DNA from: Portulaca oleracea
Lineage: Eukaryota > Streptophyta > Magnoliopsida > Caryophyllales > Portulacaceae
NCBI GenBank assembly: GCA_029582165.1
Contig: CM055876.1
Location: 28,713,317 to 28,777,316 of the forward strand
Reading direction: 5' to 3'
DNA length: 64,000 nucleotides
Part shown: positions 1 through 12,417 of the stretch, in pieces
Layout: every line of letters starts with the position of its first letter
Numbering within the stretch: position 1 is the stretch's first letter
The notes under the pieces: generated by a model
The model's input: only the letters and a program-made list of their open reading frames with translations
The model's database searches: none
Told to the model about the DNA's origin: nothing
Made by a program: the position numbers and the translations under genes

Positions 1-222
1 GTGTATAAAATTATCATTATTAGATTTGTGATACAAAATACTTATACGTGAACACAATATTACTAGTTTTAATGAGATAAAATGTAAAAAATTAATGGTC
101 AAACCATTACATTGAAGACCACGTAAAGTTATACGGGACAAATTATGTGGGATAGAGGGAGTAAATAGTTTCAGACTAATCTGCATTGGACTATTAGAGT
201 TGAAAGCAAGTGGTGTGATTAC
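1..222. other. Left flank with the right end of a Stowaway-like MITE
   Basis: AT-rich sequence without a gene. Positions about 138-161 read like the right end of a Stowaway MITE (a run ending in GAGGGAG followed by TA at 162-163), as seen at several other places in this window. Its left end would lie outside the window, so this is only a partial call. Confidence 0.35.
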
Positions 223-239
223 CACTAGTAGAATTGGCC

Positions 240-541
240 CTAAAAAGCGTCTGGAATAGGCGTCTGGAATGGGGTTAAACAGACGCCTAAATGGTTTTGG
301 CGTCTGATTTTGACGGACGCCAAAATCTATAACGTCTTTTTTAAAAGGCGTCTGTAAATGGCGTCTGTTTAAATCAGACGCTTAATTATTGGCGTCTGCT
401 TTTAAACAGACGCCAAATACAGACGCTGACTTTACCGGGAACGAGGCATATGTCAGACAGGAATGGCGTCTGTTTTGGGACTAACAGACGCCAAATTGTA
501 GATAAAATGGCGTCTGTTTACACCAAAACAGACGCCATTAT
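240..541. repeat. CACTA left subterminal repeats (GGCGTCTG hairpins)
   Basis: The core GGCGTCTG and its reverse complement CAGACGCC recur about a dozen times here. They are often arranged as facing pairs separated by a few bases, such as GGCGTCTGTTT followed by AAACAGACGCC, so each pair could fold into a hairpin. In En/Spm such subterminal repeats are the binding sites of the accessory transposase protein. Confidence 0.85.
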
Positions 542-1180
542 TATTATCCAGAAATAAAAAAAAAGTGAGATATTGTAAAACCAATTTAATAATTACATTA
601 TATAATATATTTTATGGGGTCTAATTATATTAATTGAGCGAAAAAAATAATTTTTTTATATAATTATAAATGATATATATGTCAAATTTATGCATGTACA
701 ATTTTCATATATAGAGGCTTTCAATTTATAGAAATAACAACATATATATAAATTCTATATATATATATACAATTTATAGAAATAATAACATGAAAATGGT
801 AATGAATATATATTTAATAGTGTTCATTTTTACACAAATTTAATACATTAAACGAGTTGAAGAAAATATATAATACAACTTTAATAATGTTGATTTTTGT
901 AACTAATAGGAAAAAATAAAAACTAAATTACAAATAATATATATCTTCAATATTTTTCAATCTTCATTCTTCAAAGTTCATTCTTGTATCTTCAATCTCC
1001 AATGTTAAATCTTCAATTGTAAAATTTCCATTCCTTCAATGTGGCATGGATTGAATTTTTGGTGGTGTGGATGAGAGTAGATTGAAAGAAGATGAGAGGA
1101 GATGAGAGAAATGAAATAGAGATGTGGGAGAGGGAAAAAGTCGGAGGGAATTTTGAGTTGGTGGGTTTATATAAGCAAAA

Positions 1181-1303
1181 ATGGCGTCTGTTTTGGTTGC
1201 CAAACAGACGCCATTTATGTGCTATTGGCGTCTATTTAGCATCCAAACAGACGCTATTTTTGTTCAGTTGGCGTCTGTTTGGATGCGTAACAGACGCCAT
1301 TTT
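1181..1303. repeat. Internal cluster of CACTA GGCGTCTG palindromes
   Basis: Three facing pairs of GGCGTCTG and CAGACGCC occur almost 1 kb inside the left end, each pair spanning about 35 bases. They are the same units as in the subterminal region but separated from it by about 640 bp of AT-rich DNA. Confidence 0.8.
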
Positions 1304-1799
1304 TAACTGTAATTAATAATGAAAATGGCGCGGCTAGCTATGTATATATATATAATAAATATTAATAATAATATTATTATTATTAATATGATAAATTTAT
1401 TAACACTATTATTATTATTATCCTTAATATTATAATTTTTATTAACACTATTATTATTATTATTCTTAATATTTATTATAACAATTAATTACGTATGTAT
1501 GTATTCATATTTTAGTTATAGTTAATTAGTAGTTATTATTGTTAATTTTAATTTTTCTAAGTGATAAGGATATATATCATATCTAGGTAGATAATTTAAT
1601 GTAATCATGTGTATGTACGTGATATTATATATATGTTAATTAAGTTAATTAATTTGTACGTATATATGTGCGAAATTAAAATATAAAAAAAAATGTCGAT
1701 CGATGTTTGGATCCAATTTACAATCTAAGTACTTACGTACATATAATGAATAAAAAGTTTAAATGTTCATATATATAATTAAAAATACTATCAAAATAA

Positions 1800-4378
1800 T
1801 TAATCTTGAGCGGCGTCGGCATCGTCATCAGTTTCGCTTTCCTCCCCATCGTTGTTATCCCCACCCTGATTGTGACCTTGGGTCAATTCGTCGGCGCTAT
1901 GGAAAAGGTATTGGCTTCTTGTGGTACAACGACAATTTGGAACGGTATGAAAAACAATCAAAATAAAATAGGTAATTATTAGTACATGTAAGTAATTTAA
2001 TGTTGTGAGTATGGATAAAAAAGGTTTACCTGGGTAAGCGAACAACGATTCCTCAGGAGTAATGGTGGGCTGTGGTTGTGGGGGTTGAGAGACGGGGGTC
2101 GGACGAGAAGTGCGGCGGCGGGGCGGCGGTAGAGGAGGCTGTCCAGTGAATGGCGCTTGACTTCCAGAGGAAGATCCAGCGAGGAAAGTGGCTTGCCAGC
2201 TATCAGGTGCTGGCTGCTGCTGGTACGATCTTTGCATTTGCAACATTTGTAGCATTTGCATTTGTCTCGCTTGTGTCGCCATTGCTTCGTCTAATCTTCT
2301 CTGGAAATCTTCGTCCATTCTGCGCCGTTCTTCTTCGTTTTTTTGCCTTTCTTGCTCAAGTTAACGCTGAAGCTCTCTGTTCATCTCCGTAATAGTGGCT
2401 CGGACGTCGAAGCTATCGGAGTCATTACGACGTCGTGGTCGTCTCCTCGATGCGATGTGGGGGAACTGCGCTTTCATAGCTTCCCCCACCATCCCCATGC
2501 CACGACGTGTCCCCGGCTTTGTAGTTGTTTGTCAAGCCAGAACTCGTCTTCAGACATGATGGGAGTAACTGGTTGACCGTCCTCCCGCTGCTTTGCCGCC
2601 ATCTCCCTTTTGTATGATTCATAATCGTTCTGCATCGTCTCCTGGTGGATACATAGAAAGAGTAATTAGAATAAGTGAATTAAAGTTAATGTTCGTACGA
2701 ACGTACGTATATAATAACTTAAATGTTGTGGATAAAGGTACTTACCCAAGTCGCTCAACTCGTGCGGCACCCATCGACGGTGCCCTGCTTCACATGGGTC
2801 GCTTCGAATTGCTCCCATAAAGTAGGGTCTTTTCCATCGTTTTTTTCTTTCTGTACGTAAGTGCATATATATACAAACGTTAAATTGTACGTTAAATCAA
2901 ACATATGTGAGACGTATATAAATAAAGTCGTAATTAATTTACTTACCAATTTATGTTTGACGATGCCGAATGAAACTGGGCCCCTTGTGTGCGATGGTGG
3001 ACCCTTATCTTCGTTCATCTTCCTTGCCCGGCTCATATTTTTCGATTTTTCAGCGAATTTGGGATCTTGCCATAGAGCAATAAATTTGTCCCAAATTTCG
3101 GCGTCGACAATCCATTTTGGCTTGCCTCTTCCTGCCAGCCAACGCTTTTTTGATTTGCCGATAGTGTCGGCGTACTGTTTTCGAGCCCTCTTGATGAACC
3201 AATCACATATATACGCATCATGTTGAGATTCCCACCAGAATTTTTTCTATATTTAAATCATACATGAAAAATTAAACAGGCAAATAAAAGAACATATACA
3301 TCATAACTTTTAATTAATAAACCATGAAAAAAATTCGGCATAGTTTCCCCTATAAATGGACAATTATCCCTCATTTTACATGCACCAATTCATATTAATA
3401 TATATCAGCGGTCACACGCCGGATAACCATATACAAATTAAACATACACGCATTAAACACAAACATACACGTACCAAGTCATATTAATTAAACAACGGCC
3501 ACACGCCGGATAACCACACACAAACATAAACGCATTATATACAAACATACACGTACTAATTCATATTAATTAAGCAATTGAGTGTACTTAAACATGCAAA
3601 TTGAACCATTACGAAATAATTCATTTTAATTAAGCATGAAAAAATGAAGCGGGTTCTACCTTGAACTCATCATATATCAGCTCACGCGTGTCCCTAGGCA
3701 CTTTGCTCCACGTAGGCCAAAAGCCTCTGAAATTTTGCTTCACGATATCCATAATAGCCCTGACTACGTGGGCCCCATAAGGCGCCACACTTAAATCAAT
3801 TAGAAATGAAACATTGGTTAGAGAGGGCATATAAAATTATATTTAAACACAAATTAAGTTATAAACACATAATCAAAAGTTGATATATATTAATACTCAC
3901 GCGCCATTGCACGGTTCGATGATATACTTCCCATCTTCTGTTTTTCGAGCATCCGCCCGAACGTCCAGCTGAATTCGGTAGCGGTCACTAACATCAGTCC
4001 CCGACGTTTGGGTATCGCCCTCCTGCTCGGGCTCCTCCCTCTCACCGGGTATCCCCACATCGATCCGGGCTCCCTCCCCTCGGGTACCCTACATCGGTCT
4101 GCACCCCATATCATCGCTTGGGCCCCTCCCTGAAGCCCCTGTGTATACATGTCGCCCTGTGGCTGAGAAGCAAAGAACGGAATGAGTTCCAGGGTAGAGG
4201 GGTCTAGCTGTGAAAAAATTTGATCAAAACTGGTCCCCTGTGGCTGAGAAGCAACGTCAGGGACAGGATCAAATTGGGGAATGTATGGTGACTGTAGGGC
4301 AGACGATGAACCACCCCTAGCATTAGGTCTAGACCCACCACGGGTCCGACCTCTACGTGATTCCTCTCTTCCTGTCAT
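1800..4378 (-). pseudogene. CACTA second gene (Ptta/En/Spm-type transposase protein), broken
   Basis: At least six exons can be followed on the minus strand: 4378-3901, 3789-3660, 3246-2947, 2850-2746, 2641-2030 and about 1922-1800. Most have GT/AG borders and join in frame. The exon 2-3 part (around VAPYGAHVV, then FWWESQHDAYI and KPKWIVDAEIW) matches the plant transposase Ptta/En/Spm domain. The following part is rich in Arg, Glu and Gln, and the tail is acidic. Three lesions are visible. Within 4020-4130 the reading frame changes. A TGA at 2755-2757 sits where CGA (Arg) would fit. A TAA at 2361-2363 sits where CAA (Gln) would fit, in the run TEMNRELQR-stop-LEQERQ. By family analogy the protein would bind the subterminal repeats. 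Exon borders are inferred by eye. Confidence 0.75.
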
Positions 4379-4673
4379 TCTACAACTGCAAAATTATTGT
4401 AGAATAAACATTGAATTAGTATCAACTTCGTGTACATAAAATAGCAAGTAATATGAATTAATTAGTAATTGACTACGTACACAAAATACAATGCATTAAC
4501 AGAGATCAACAACACATTGATGTAGAATATAATAAACATAGCGCAATGTGTTTCATTTATAAGCAACATTAGGACTTGTAACATAATCAAAATTCGAATA
4601 TATATACTATATTCTTATTTAATAGTCGTCGTTGTCTTCATCATCGTCGCCATCATCATTTTCGTCATCGTCC

Positions 4674-7600
4674 TCATTGAACACCCACTATTAATTGGGC
4701 GTTGTTCATGTCAACAACCTCATCGAACACCCCTTCAATAGCGAGTTCTTGTGTTACAGTATCGTCGTTAGGGTTGATCGGGACAACATCTCTTGGTTGA
4801 TCATCTTGTATGGCCAACGGAAGCGTGAACTGTTTGTACTGTGCATAAGATGGTTTGTTTGGCACCACAACCCACCAGTTAGCTTTATCTCGTATGCCTG
4901 CCGGATAATCATGAACAACACTTGGGTTGCGCACCCTGCTAAGATGAATGGGTCGTACTTCCAATACCGTCTATCCCTGTGTAATTCAACAAACGGGTAT
5001 AACCTTGGTGAACGTACACTTCGTACCGGAGTATTGTCAAACCAATCACATCTGAACAGTATGCTCTTCTTGTTGACAGGCCCAACATATTCTAGTGCGA
5101 TGACTTCTTGGAGAACACCGTAGAAGTCATCGACAAATCCACCACCACCCGTGCCTTTGACACACACCCCAGCACTATACGAAGCCACTGAGTTGCTCCT
5201 TGATTGGGTGTGAAATAAGAACCCGTTGATTCGATAAGCACTCCACGTGGTTACTTTAGGGGAAGGCATTCGGGCTAACTGGTAAAGGTGTTCATGACGC
5301 TCATCTTCGTAAAAACGAAAGGCTTCCCAATTTTCCTACAATTGGAGTAACAGTTAGCTGATTCAATCATATGTACTAATTCGAAAGTGTGTAAATGATT
5401 GTGATTCTCACTGATAGCTGATCAAACCATTGAGCGAACTCTGCTTCAATCATCTGATCCAATTGAGTGTCCGTGGTGTTGGGAAATGAAGTTAACTTGT
5501 AATTCTTAAACAAGATGCATGCGCGGGATACAAGCTCATTAATTACATGTAATATATATCAATTCAATCAAATTGGCAGTGAGCATTGCTTACTTTAAGT
5601 AGTGGTTGACTTCTTTACAGTTCAGTAGAACGTGCAGGTGTGCTGCTTTATACTCTTGATCGCTGAGCCACCTCGTGTTTACACCTCCCACGGGACTCCC
5701 ACTGTCCTTGAAAACCGACAATAACGTAGGGTCATCCTCGACATTTTCGTTACGCATACTTGTTGATGTAGAAGACGATACATTATCCGTCCCAAAGTAA
5801 GTAGATGCGAATTGGGAAATCTCAAACATGAGGTACGTTTGAGCCATATATCCTTCAGGGTGTGCCTTGTTCTTTATTTTCTTCTTCAACCAACCGAAAT
5901 ACCTCTCAAAGGGATACATCCAACGATATTGAACAGGACCACCAAAAAATGCCTCCTGTACCAGGTGAATGGGCAAGTGTTCCATTACGTTGAAGAAGCC
6001 GGGAGGAAATATGGTCTCCAGCTTGCATATTATTATGGGAATTTCTTTTTCAAGCCGGACTAAGTCACTGTGCTTCAATGTTGTGGAGCAGAGGCTCTTG
6101 AACCATTGGCTTAACTGAACCAGTGGCTCCAACACATCATCTGGAAGTGCCCGGAACGCAACAGGTAACAATGTCTGCATGAACACATGACAGTCATGGC
6201 TTTTAAAGTTTTGAAACTTTTTACCTAATGCATCGACACAGTTAGCGAAGTTCGAAGCATAAGCGTCCGGCAAACGAAGCTGTTGTGCCCAGTTACAAAC
6301 GTCTGTTCGCTTATCCTCGGGAAGAACATATTTGGCTCTTGGCTGTAGGGGTTTACCGTTAAGACCTGGAAATAGATGGAGTTCTGGCCTGTCACATATG
6401 TCCTCCACGTCCCTCCTTGCATTTCCATCATCCTTTGTTTTGTCGTCCACCCCCATCACCGTGTTTACGATGTTGTCCACAAAGTTCTTCTCAATGTGCA
6501 TCACATCTAAGTTGTGTGGAACCATGTGATCCTTCCAACAAGGCAACTCCCAAAAGATACTTTGTTTCTTCCAATTATGAGCATTCTCTCTGAATCCCGG
6601 GACTACAAAGTCGCCATGGGTAATCACCTTGGGGAAGTGCTTCACCTCTTCATAGATTTCATAACCGTTTTTCCTAAACGGTGGGTTAGTTCTATCTGAG
6701 CAAGTGTGCCCCTTTCGAAATGCCTTTCGATTTCTTCTCAAAGCGTGCCCCTTAGCAAGAAACTGTCGGTGACAGTCAAACCAAGAGGCTTTCCTCCCAT
6801 GCTTCAGACGAATTACTTTCAAACCATCCATGCAAACAGGACAAGACATGGCACCGTGCGTGCTCCACCCGGAAAGCATGCCAAGCGCTGGAAAATCATT
6901 CACGGTCCACATCAACGATGCCCTCATGTTAAAATTTTGTCTCTTGGAGATGTCATATGTTTCAACACCCACCCATAAGCGTTGCAGCTCGTCCACCAAA
7001 GGTTGGAGGAAGACATCAATTTTGTTTCCCGGGTTCTTCGGACCGGGAATAATACATGTGAGGAACATGTACGGCGTTGTCATGCACAATTCAGGTGGCA
7101 AGTTGTAAGGAGTTACTACAACCGGCCATATCGAATAAGATCTCCCTGTCATGTTGAACGGGCTAAACCCATCCGCACACAAGCCCAACCTTACATTTCG
7201 CGATTCGCTCGCAAAGTTCGGATGCACGATGTCGAACATTTTCCACGAGGCGCCGTCCGACGGATGGCAAAGTACACCTTCCTCGCGCTTGTTCTCCGCG
7301 TGTCATCTCATATGTCCGACCGTATTCTTCGAGGCGTACAGACGCTGCAACCTAGGGGTCAAGGGAAAGTAAAACATTTTCTTGTACGGGACCCCTTTCT
7401 TTATCTTGGTTGATGCTTTCTGTGGCTTATACCTAGGATGGCCACAAAGTTTACATTTAGTGAGATGTGCATCGTCCTTATAGTATATCATGCATCCACT
7501 AAGGCAACAATCAATTGTTTCATAGTCCATCCCCAACTTCTTAACCTTCTTTTTCAACTCATCGTAGTTTCTAGGGACTAGGTTCGGCTGGAGACAACTC

Positions 7601-8139
7601 TCGCTCATCAGTTCCATGATATCGTTCATTGCCTGCTCCGACAAATTGTGCTTCGATTTCTGACTGATCAGTCTCACTGCAGTGGACAACTCAGTATGAA
7701 TCGCACACCCTTCCCACAGAGGTTGTTGAGCATATTGAAGCATATCATAAAATTGTTGAGCTCCTGCATTAGGCGCCTCGTTCGCCATGATGAAATCGTT
7801 CATCATCTCTTCCGTTCTATCGATGAATGGTGGCTGATTCGGTTCCTCGTTTGTCGGTTCCCCCTCACCTTCCGCATCGTCACCACTGTCATCCTCATCA
7901 TCATCGTCACCCCATTCTTCACCATGGCTCGTCCAACACCAATATTGTTCCATAAACCCTCGCCTATTCTTACACTTCATACATGGACACCGATACTTTC
8001 CAGTCTTCGGATACTCATAGGAATTACTCTTTGCAAATTGGTCAAACATTTCTACCCCCGCAGCCCATTGTGCCCTGATAACTCTCCTATTCGGTTCAAA
8101 CCTCTGGTACATCCAACGGCGATGTGGGGGCCCATCCAT
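4674..8139 (-). pseudogene. TNP2/TNPD-like CACTA transposase, broken
   Basis: The probable start is the ATG at 8139 (MDGPPHRRWMYQRF). The large exon runs 8139-5591 and holds, in order, a transposase-associated zinc-binding region (CPCMKCKNRRGF), the Transposase_21 catalytic region (LGLCADGFSPF, IIPGPKNPGNKIDVFLQPL, CPVCMDGLKVIRL) and a DUF4218 region (EHLPIHLVQEAFFGGPVQYR, YPFERYFGWLKK). A short exon at about 5540-5411 and a last exon from 5333 carry the DUF4216 region. The exon is interrupted by TGA at 7303-7305 where the family has Trp (HMR-stop-HAENKREEG); the reading frame is otherwise open through it. A one-base loss near 4911-4914 shifts the frame inside DUF4216 (DPFILAGCATQVLF, then HDYPAGIRDKANWWVVV), and the shifted frame ends at 4674. 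The enzyme would cut and join CACTA ends; this copy should not make a full protein. Confidence 0.9.
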
Positions 8140-9557
8140 AATGTACGTGAATCTATTATTCAAGCCCACCATGAACTTAATTAACAATAAACATTGTGTT
8201 ATTCAATAACATACTTGATTACATATTATCAAAATCATCCAAACTCGAAACATGAGTTTTATGGCAGCAACAACCAATCTATGTCACCAGGCAAGAGGAT
8301 CCTGTTATTATCCAAGCAGAATGTGTTTGTTAACTAAACCAACGTAATCCTCTTTGCTAATTAACATACCAATTAACCAATATGCTTGTTCCATGACGTA
8401 GTTTCAAATGATTTTGAAGCATGCTAAACAACATTTCAAAAGTTGAGGATGATGATATTCCCCAACTTTTCAATTTGTTGATTGGCGTCAAAATACATTG
8501 AATTTCATGGAATATGTAATTGGTACATTACCCTAAGCAGACCATACGAATTACCCTAACCATTAATGATCGATTACCCTAACCCTAAACAAACTATATA
8601 TTCATACTTAATTACGTACGTACAGTACTAAACAAACTATTCATACTTAATTATTCACTACGTACGTATAAATTAATAATTGGTTATGTATGGTAATTTT
8701 TTTATAGTTTTAACTTAATTATTAACTAAACAACTTAAATTATAAATTCAAAAAATAAAAATTAACCTAAATGTATTCATAATTGAAATCATGTTACGTA
8801 TATACACATTACCTAATTACTTAAATCATTAATGCAATTCCTAAAAATCATCCTAAAATATAACACATTTGCACTCAATCGAAACACATTATAATTTCTC
8901 ACGTTATATAACATATTTCACACATACTAATTAACTTAAACATACTTTACATGCATTGTTACATATATTTTTTTTTCCACACTATATATAATTACTCATA
9001 TTTAAATTTACCACGAAACATATAAAATTCAATATTGTGCTCAACCTAAACATAATTATACTTCTCAACATTATAAATTAAAACTAAAACTAATTCAATA
9101 ACTCAAACCTAAACTAAAACATACATGCAATTAGTTAAACTACTACAAAACACAAAAACAATATTTAAATTGAACAAATCAACATTACACACCCTAATTT
9201 CACACTTAAAATTCTAATTCAACATCCAAAATATATTACAATTCATAAAAATTAACCAAAACAACTCAAAATTGTCAACTTATATGCATAAACTACTATT
9301 AAACTCAACATAACCAAAACAAACATACAAATATTCATATAATTCGTTTTTCATCAAATATAATTTATAATTTAATCACTTTTCACAATATTAATCATAT
9401 TATAATAGATCTGAAACAAAACAAACTGAAAAATTACCTGATTTACGTTGAAGAGGCGCCGACTTTTTCTTCAAACTCCCGGTTTCTCTCTTCCTCCTTC
9501 GACGACGACTATGGCAGAATTGAAACTGTGATTTTTTTTTAACCAATTTAAACAAAA

Positions 9558-9931
9558 TTGGTGTCTGTTATTCAGCTTAACAGACGCCGATTAAGGGTAA
9601 TAAATTACCCGGCAGTCGAGGCGCAGAAATACTAGGAAATTGTTTTTTTTAAATTGTGCCAAAATGGCGTCTGTTTAGCTGCTAAGCAGACGCCAATTAA
9701 AAAAGGCATCTGTTTAAGCGACTAACAGACGCCGAATTGGGCACAATTTAAAAAAAAAAGGAAAGTTGGAAATAGCCGTTAACAAATTAACATTATACCA
9801 TATTCAATGTCAGACAAATCGGCGTCTGTTACACGCAAACAGACGCGGATTTGGAATTTTCTTTTTTTTTTGAATTCTTTAACTTCAATTTGACGACTGA
9901 CGGCTTAGCAGATGCCTATTTGCAGACGCCT
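9558..9931. repeat. CACTA right subterminal repeats
   Basis: The same GGCGTCTG / CAGACGCC units as at the left end, again in facing pairs, separated by A- and T-rich spacers. They lie directly inside the right terminus. Confidence 0.8.
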
Positions 9932-9953
9932 ATCGACCCCAATTCTACTAGTG

Positions 9954-10168
9954 TACGTTAACATCGTGAAGAATATAGCGCAAGTGCGTAACCCCCAAAG
10001 TCAAAGTAATTTCTTACTGTAGGGCCCACACGTCTATGCTGTTATTGGCTCTACAGCATCACCCGCGGTGGAATTACCAAACCTCTCTCCTCAATTAATT
10101 TATAAACTTGATTTTATTTAGATAAGAATATTTACAACAGTGAATCTGAATTTGACTCTTTAGATAAA
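9954..10168. other. Unannotated spacer right of the CACTA element
   Basis: Begins with the TAC target-site copy. No gene or clear repeat was recognised. Confidence 0.3.
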
Positions 10169-10466
10169 GGTTTTGTTGTTTTTTATGGTGTAATTACAGT
10201 GCAGTTGGTTGCGGTATAATGGGATGTGGAAAATTATGGTAGAATGTGAAAAGTTGTGGTGGAAATAATAAAAGGTGAGTTGTTATATTTTAATTTGAAA
10301 ATAATAGTATGTGGAAATAAAGTGAAAATTTTGATTTTTTATTTGAAAAGTTTTCACTTTTGATAAAAAGGGAAATTGAAAGTTATGATGAATTATAGTA
10401 GAAAATGGAAATTTATAGTGCGGTGTTGAATCACAAACAAATCCCACCGCATAAAAGAACGGGGCC
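10169..10466. mobile_element. Tourist-like MITE (GTGGTGTGG family), diverged copy
   Basis: The right end reads ACCGCATAAAAGAACGGGGCC, whose reverse complement matches the termini of the copies at 26113 and 32543. The left end (GGTTTTGTTGTTTTTTATGG) is diverged. The interior has the family's repeated short GTGG/TGTGG-type words. No exact target duplication is visible. Confidence 0.6.
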
Positions 10467-10468
10467 AA

Positions 10469-10652
10469 GGCCCTGTTCTTTGGATATGTTACACTAACCT
10501 ATCTAATCTAATCCAATCCAAATCATACACAATTTTCCAAAAAAATCATTCTTTCTAAAAACACAATTCCCCAAAAAAAGCATCATAACTTATCCCATAA
10601 ATCCAATCCAATCCATCTAAACTTGATTTTAACCAATCCAAAGAACATTAGT
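10469..10652. mobile_element. Tourist-like MITE, CTGTTCTTTGG family
   Basis: Starts GGCCCTGTTCTTTGGATATG and ends with an inverted, slightly diverged copy (AACCAATCCAAAGAACATTA). It abuts the preceding MITE. A second copy with an exact TAA duplication lies at 33260-33456. Confidence 0.65.
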
Positions 10653-11315
10653 ATAATACTCTATCAAAAGAAAGTAGAATATAAATAAAGCTAAAATTTA
10701 TCTCTTCACTTTACATTGTTTTACAATGGCAAGTCTGAATTTAACTCATATAATTTTTTTTAAAAAAAAATTGTGAACCCTAAAGGTGTATTTGGTTGGA
10801 TGCTATGAAATGAAATTTCTTACCTAAAGGTATCAAGTTTTATTTCTTACCTAAAGGTATCAAGTTTCTTTATTTTCTGTTTGGTTGAAAATTTAAAGAA
10901 TGAAACTTCATATCCACAGGAATCAAGTTCCCCCCATTTGAGAGGAATTTAATACCTCTCCTTTTTGGCAAGTTTCAAATTCCATTCCTTAAAATATTAA
11001 TATTTATCTTCAAAAATAAAAATATTTTATACCAATAATTTTATTTTCATATTTTCCTTTACTTCACCTTTGAACCAATTTCCAATAAAATAAAAATTTT
11101 AACTAAATTAAAATAAAAACAATAAAATAAAAGTAAAAATAATTATAAAGTTAATTAAAAATTAAAAATAAAAATTAATTTGACAATAATAATATTATTA
11201 TTTATTATTTAACTTCATTCTATATTTAGATCAAATAATAACAATGATATTGATTTCATTCATTTAATCAACCAAACACATGATGACAAAGAATCAAGTT
11301 TCATTCCATTCCTTT

Positions 11316-12067
11316 GGCCCTGTTCTTTAATCGGGTTAAACTTAACTAACATAACCTAATTTAACTTAACTTAACTTATCCTTACCTAACTTAACCTAAT
11401 ATAACCCAACTCCCTCGAAAACACTAAAACCAAAAACAACTTTTTAAATCAAACAGAAATTTAAATAATATTCCCTTATTTTAATCTCAAATCAATCAAT
11501 TTTTTTCAACGCCTATAACTTTTTCATTTATTTTCCCCAAACTATTCAAATTTTATTAATAAAATATTTCCACCCAACAATTAACTTAAGTCAAACATAC
11601 ACAAAATGACTAAAGGGGCCTCATATTTTGGTGTAATAATTTTAAGGACCCTATATTTTGACAAATAATTGTTGGGTGACATTATTTTTGATATAAATAT
11701 TTAGGGGTGACTTTCCGGCCAAAAATGACACGAAATAGGGGGTTTTATGTTTAAGTATGTTTTAAATTGAAGTCTATACTTAACTCTAGCATATACAAGT
11801 AAATCTCTTAACATAATAAACACACGCCTAAGCATAAAACCCACCATTTTGTGCTATTTGTGGCCGAAATATCACCCCTAAATATTTACATAAAAAATAA
11901 TATCACCCAACAATTATTTCTCATAATATAGGGCTCTTAAAATTATTACACTAAAATATGAGGCCCCTTTAGTCATTTTTGTTCAAACATATCATATCAT
12001 TTCCAATCCTATTCTATCATAATTTAACTAACCTAACATGCACCTAATTTGACAAAAGAACAGAGTC
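11316..12067. mobile_element. Tourist-like MITE inside the 10785-12125 element
   Basis: The left end GGCCCTGTTCTTTAATCGG is mirrored by AAAAGAACAGAGTC at the right end. No exact 3-bp duplication is seen. The interior is rich in ACTTAACTTAACC-type words and is interrupted by the 11600-11982 MITE. Confidence 0.5.
11600..11982. mobile_element. Mutator-like MITE with 9-bp target duplication
   Basis: Long terminal inverted repeats of about 150 bp begin ACAAAATGACTAAAGGGG and end CCCCTTTAGTCATTTTTGT. The element is flanked by the direct repeat TCAAACATA at 11591-11599 and 11983-11991. The 9-bp duplication and long TIRs indicate a MULE-type element. It has no coding capacity. Confidence 0.85.
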
Positions 12068-12349
12068 TCTCTATATATCAAGTTTCATTCCATTTCATTC
12101 CTCTCTAGTTGAACCAAACAGGGCCTTAGGAATGTAATTTGATTATATTCATGTATTTTATATTATTTCTTTAATAAATAACTTGATTAAAAGTTAAGTT
12201 ATTTAGAAAAGCTAATTAATATAAACTTTTAAACAGATTTCAAATTATATTTTTAACATATTTTCATTTGAAGAATTCAAAAAATTGCACCTAAAATTAA
12301 ATAGAGAAACCAAATACAATCAAAATTAGCCATTTGAATCCAAAGAAAA

Positions 12350-12376
12350 ATAATAATAATAATAATAATAATAATA
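12350..12376. repeat. (TAA)n microsatellite
   Basis: About nine near-perfect TAA units. Confidence 0.9.
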
Positions 12377-12417
12377 TAATGGATTAATGAAAAGCTCATG
12401 TACTTGTGATTTGTAAA

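Larger units (their letters stand above)
223..9953 (-). mobile_element. CACTA (En/Spm) DNA transposon, 9.7 kb, complete termini
   Basis: The element begins CACTAGTAGAATTGG at 223 and ends with the exact reverse complement at 9939-9953. It is flanked by the 3-bp direct repeat TAC at 220-222 and 9954-9956, as expected for CACTA transposition. Repeats based on GGCGTCTG fill both subterminal regions (about 240-541 and 9558-9931), with a further cluster at 1181-1303. Two genes lie on the minus strand: a TNP2/TNPD-like transposase (4674-8139) and a second Ptta/En/Spm-type protein (1800-4378). Both carry premature stops and frameshifts, so the copy is probably non-autonomous, though its ends look competent for mobilisation in trans. 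541-1180, 1310-1800 and 8190-9550 are AT-rich non-coding DNA. Confidence 0.95.
10785..12125. mobile_element. Tourist-like element with nested insertions
   Basis: The left end GGTGTATTTGGTTGG and the right end CCAAACAGGGCC form an imperfect terminal inverted repeat of PIF/Harbinger type. The flanking trinucleotides (AAA and TTA) are not identical. It appears to contain another Tourist-like unit (11316-12067), which itself contains a Mutator-like MITE (11600-11982). Confidence 0.45.

Noticed and set aside
1092..1316. Open frame of 74 residues near the CACTA left end
   Set aside because: It runs through the GGCGTCTG palindrome cluster and has no family resemblance; it is an effect of the repeats.
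8570..8590. CCCTAACCCTAAAC, telomere-like repeat
   Set aside because: Only two units within an AT-rich region. Not an interstitial telomere array.
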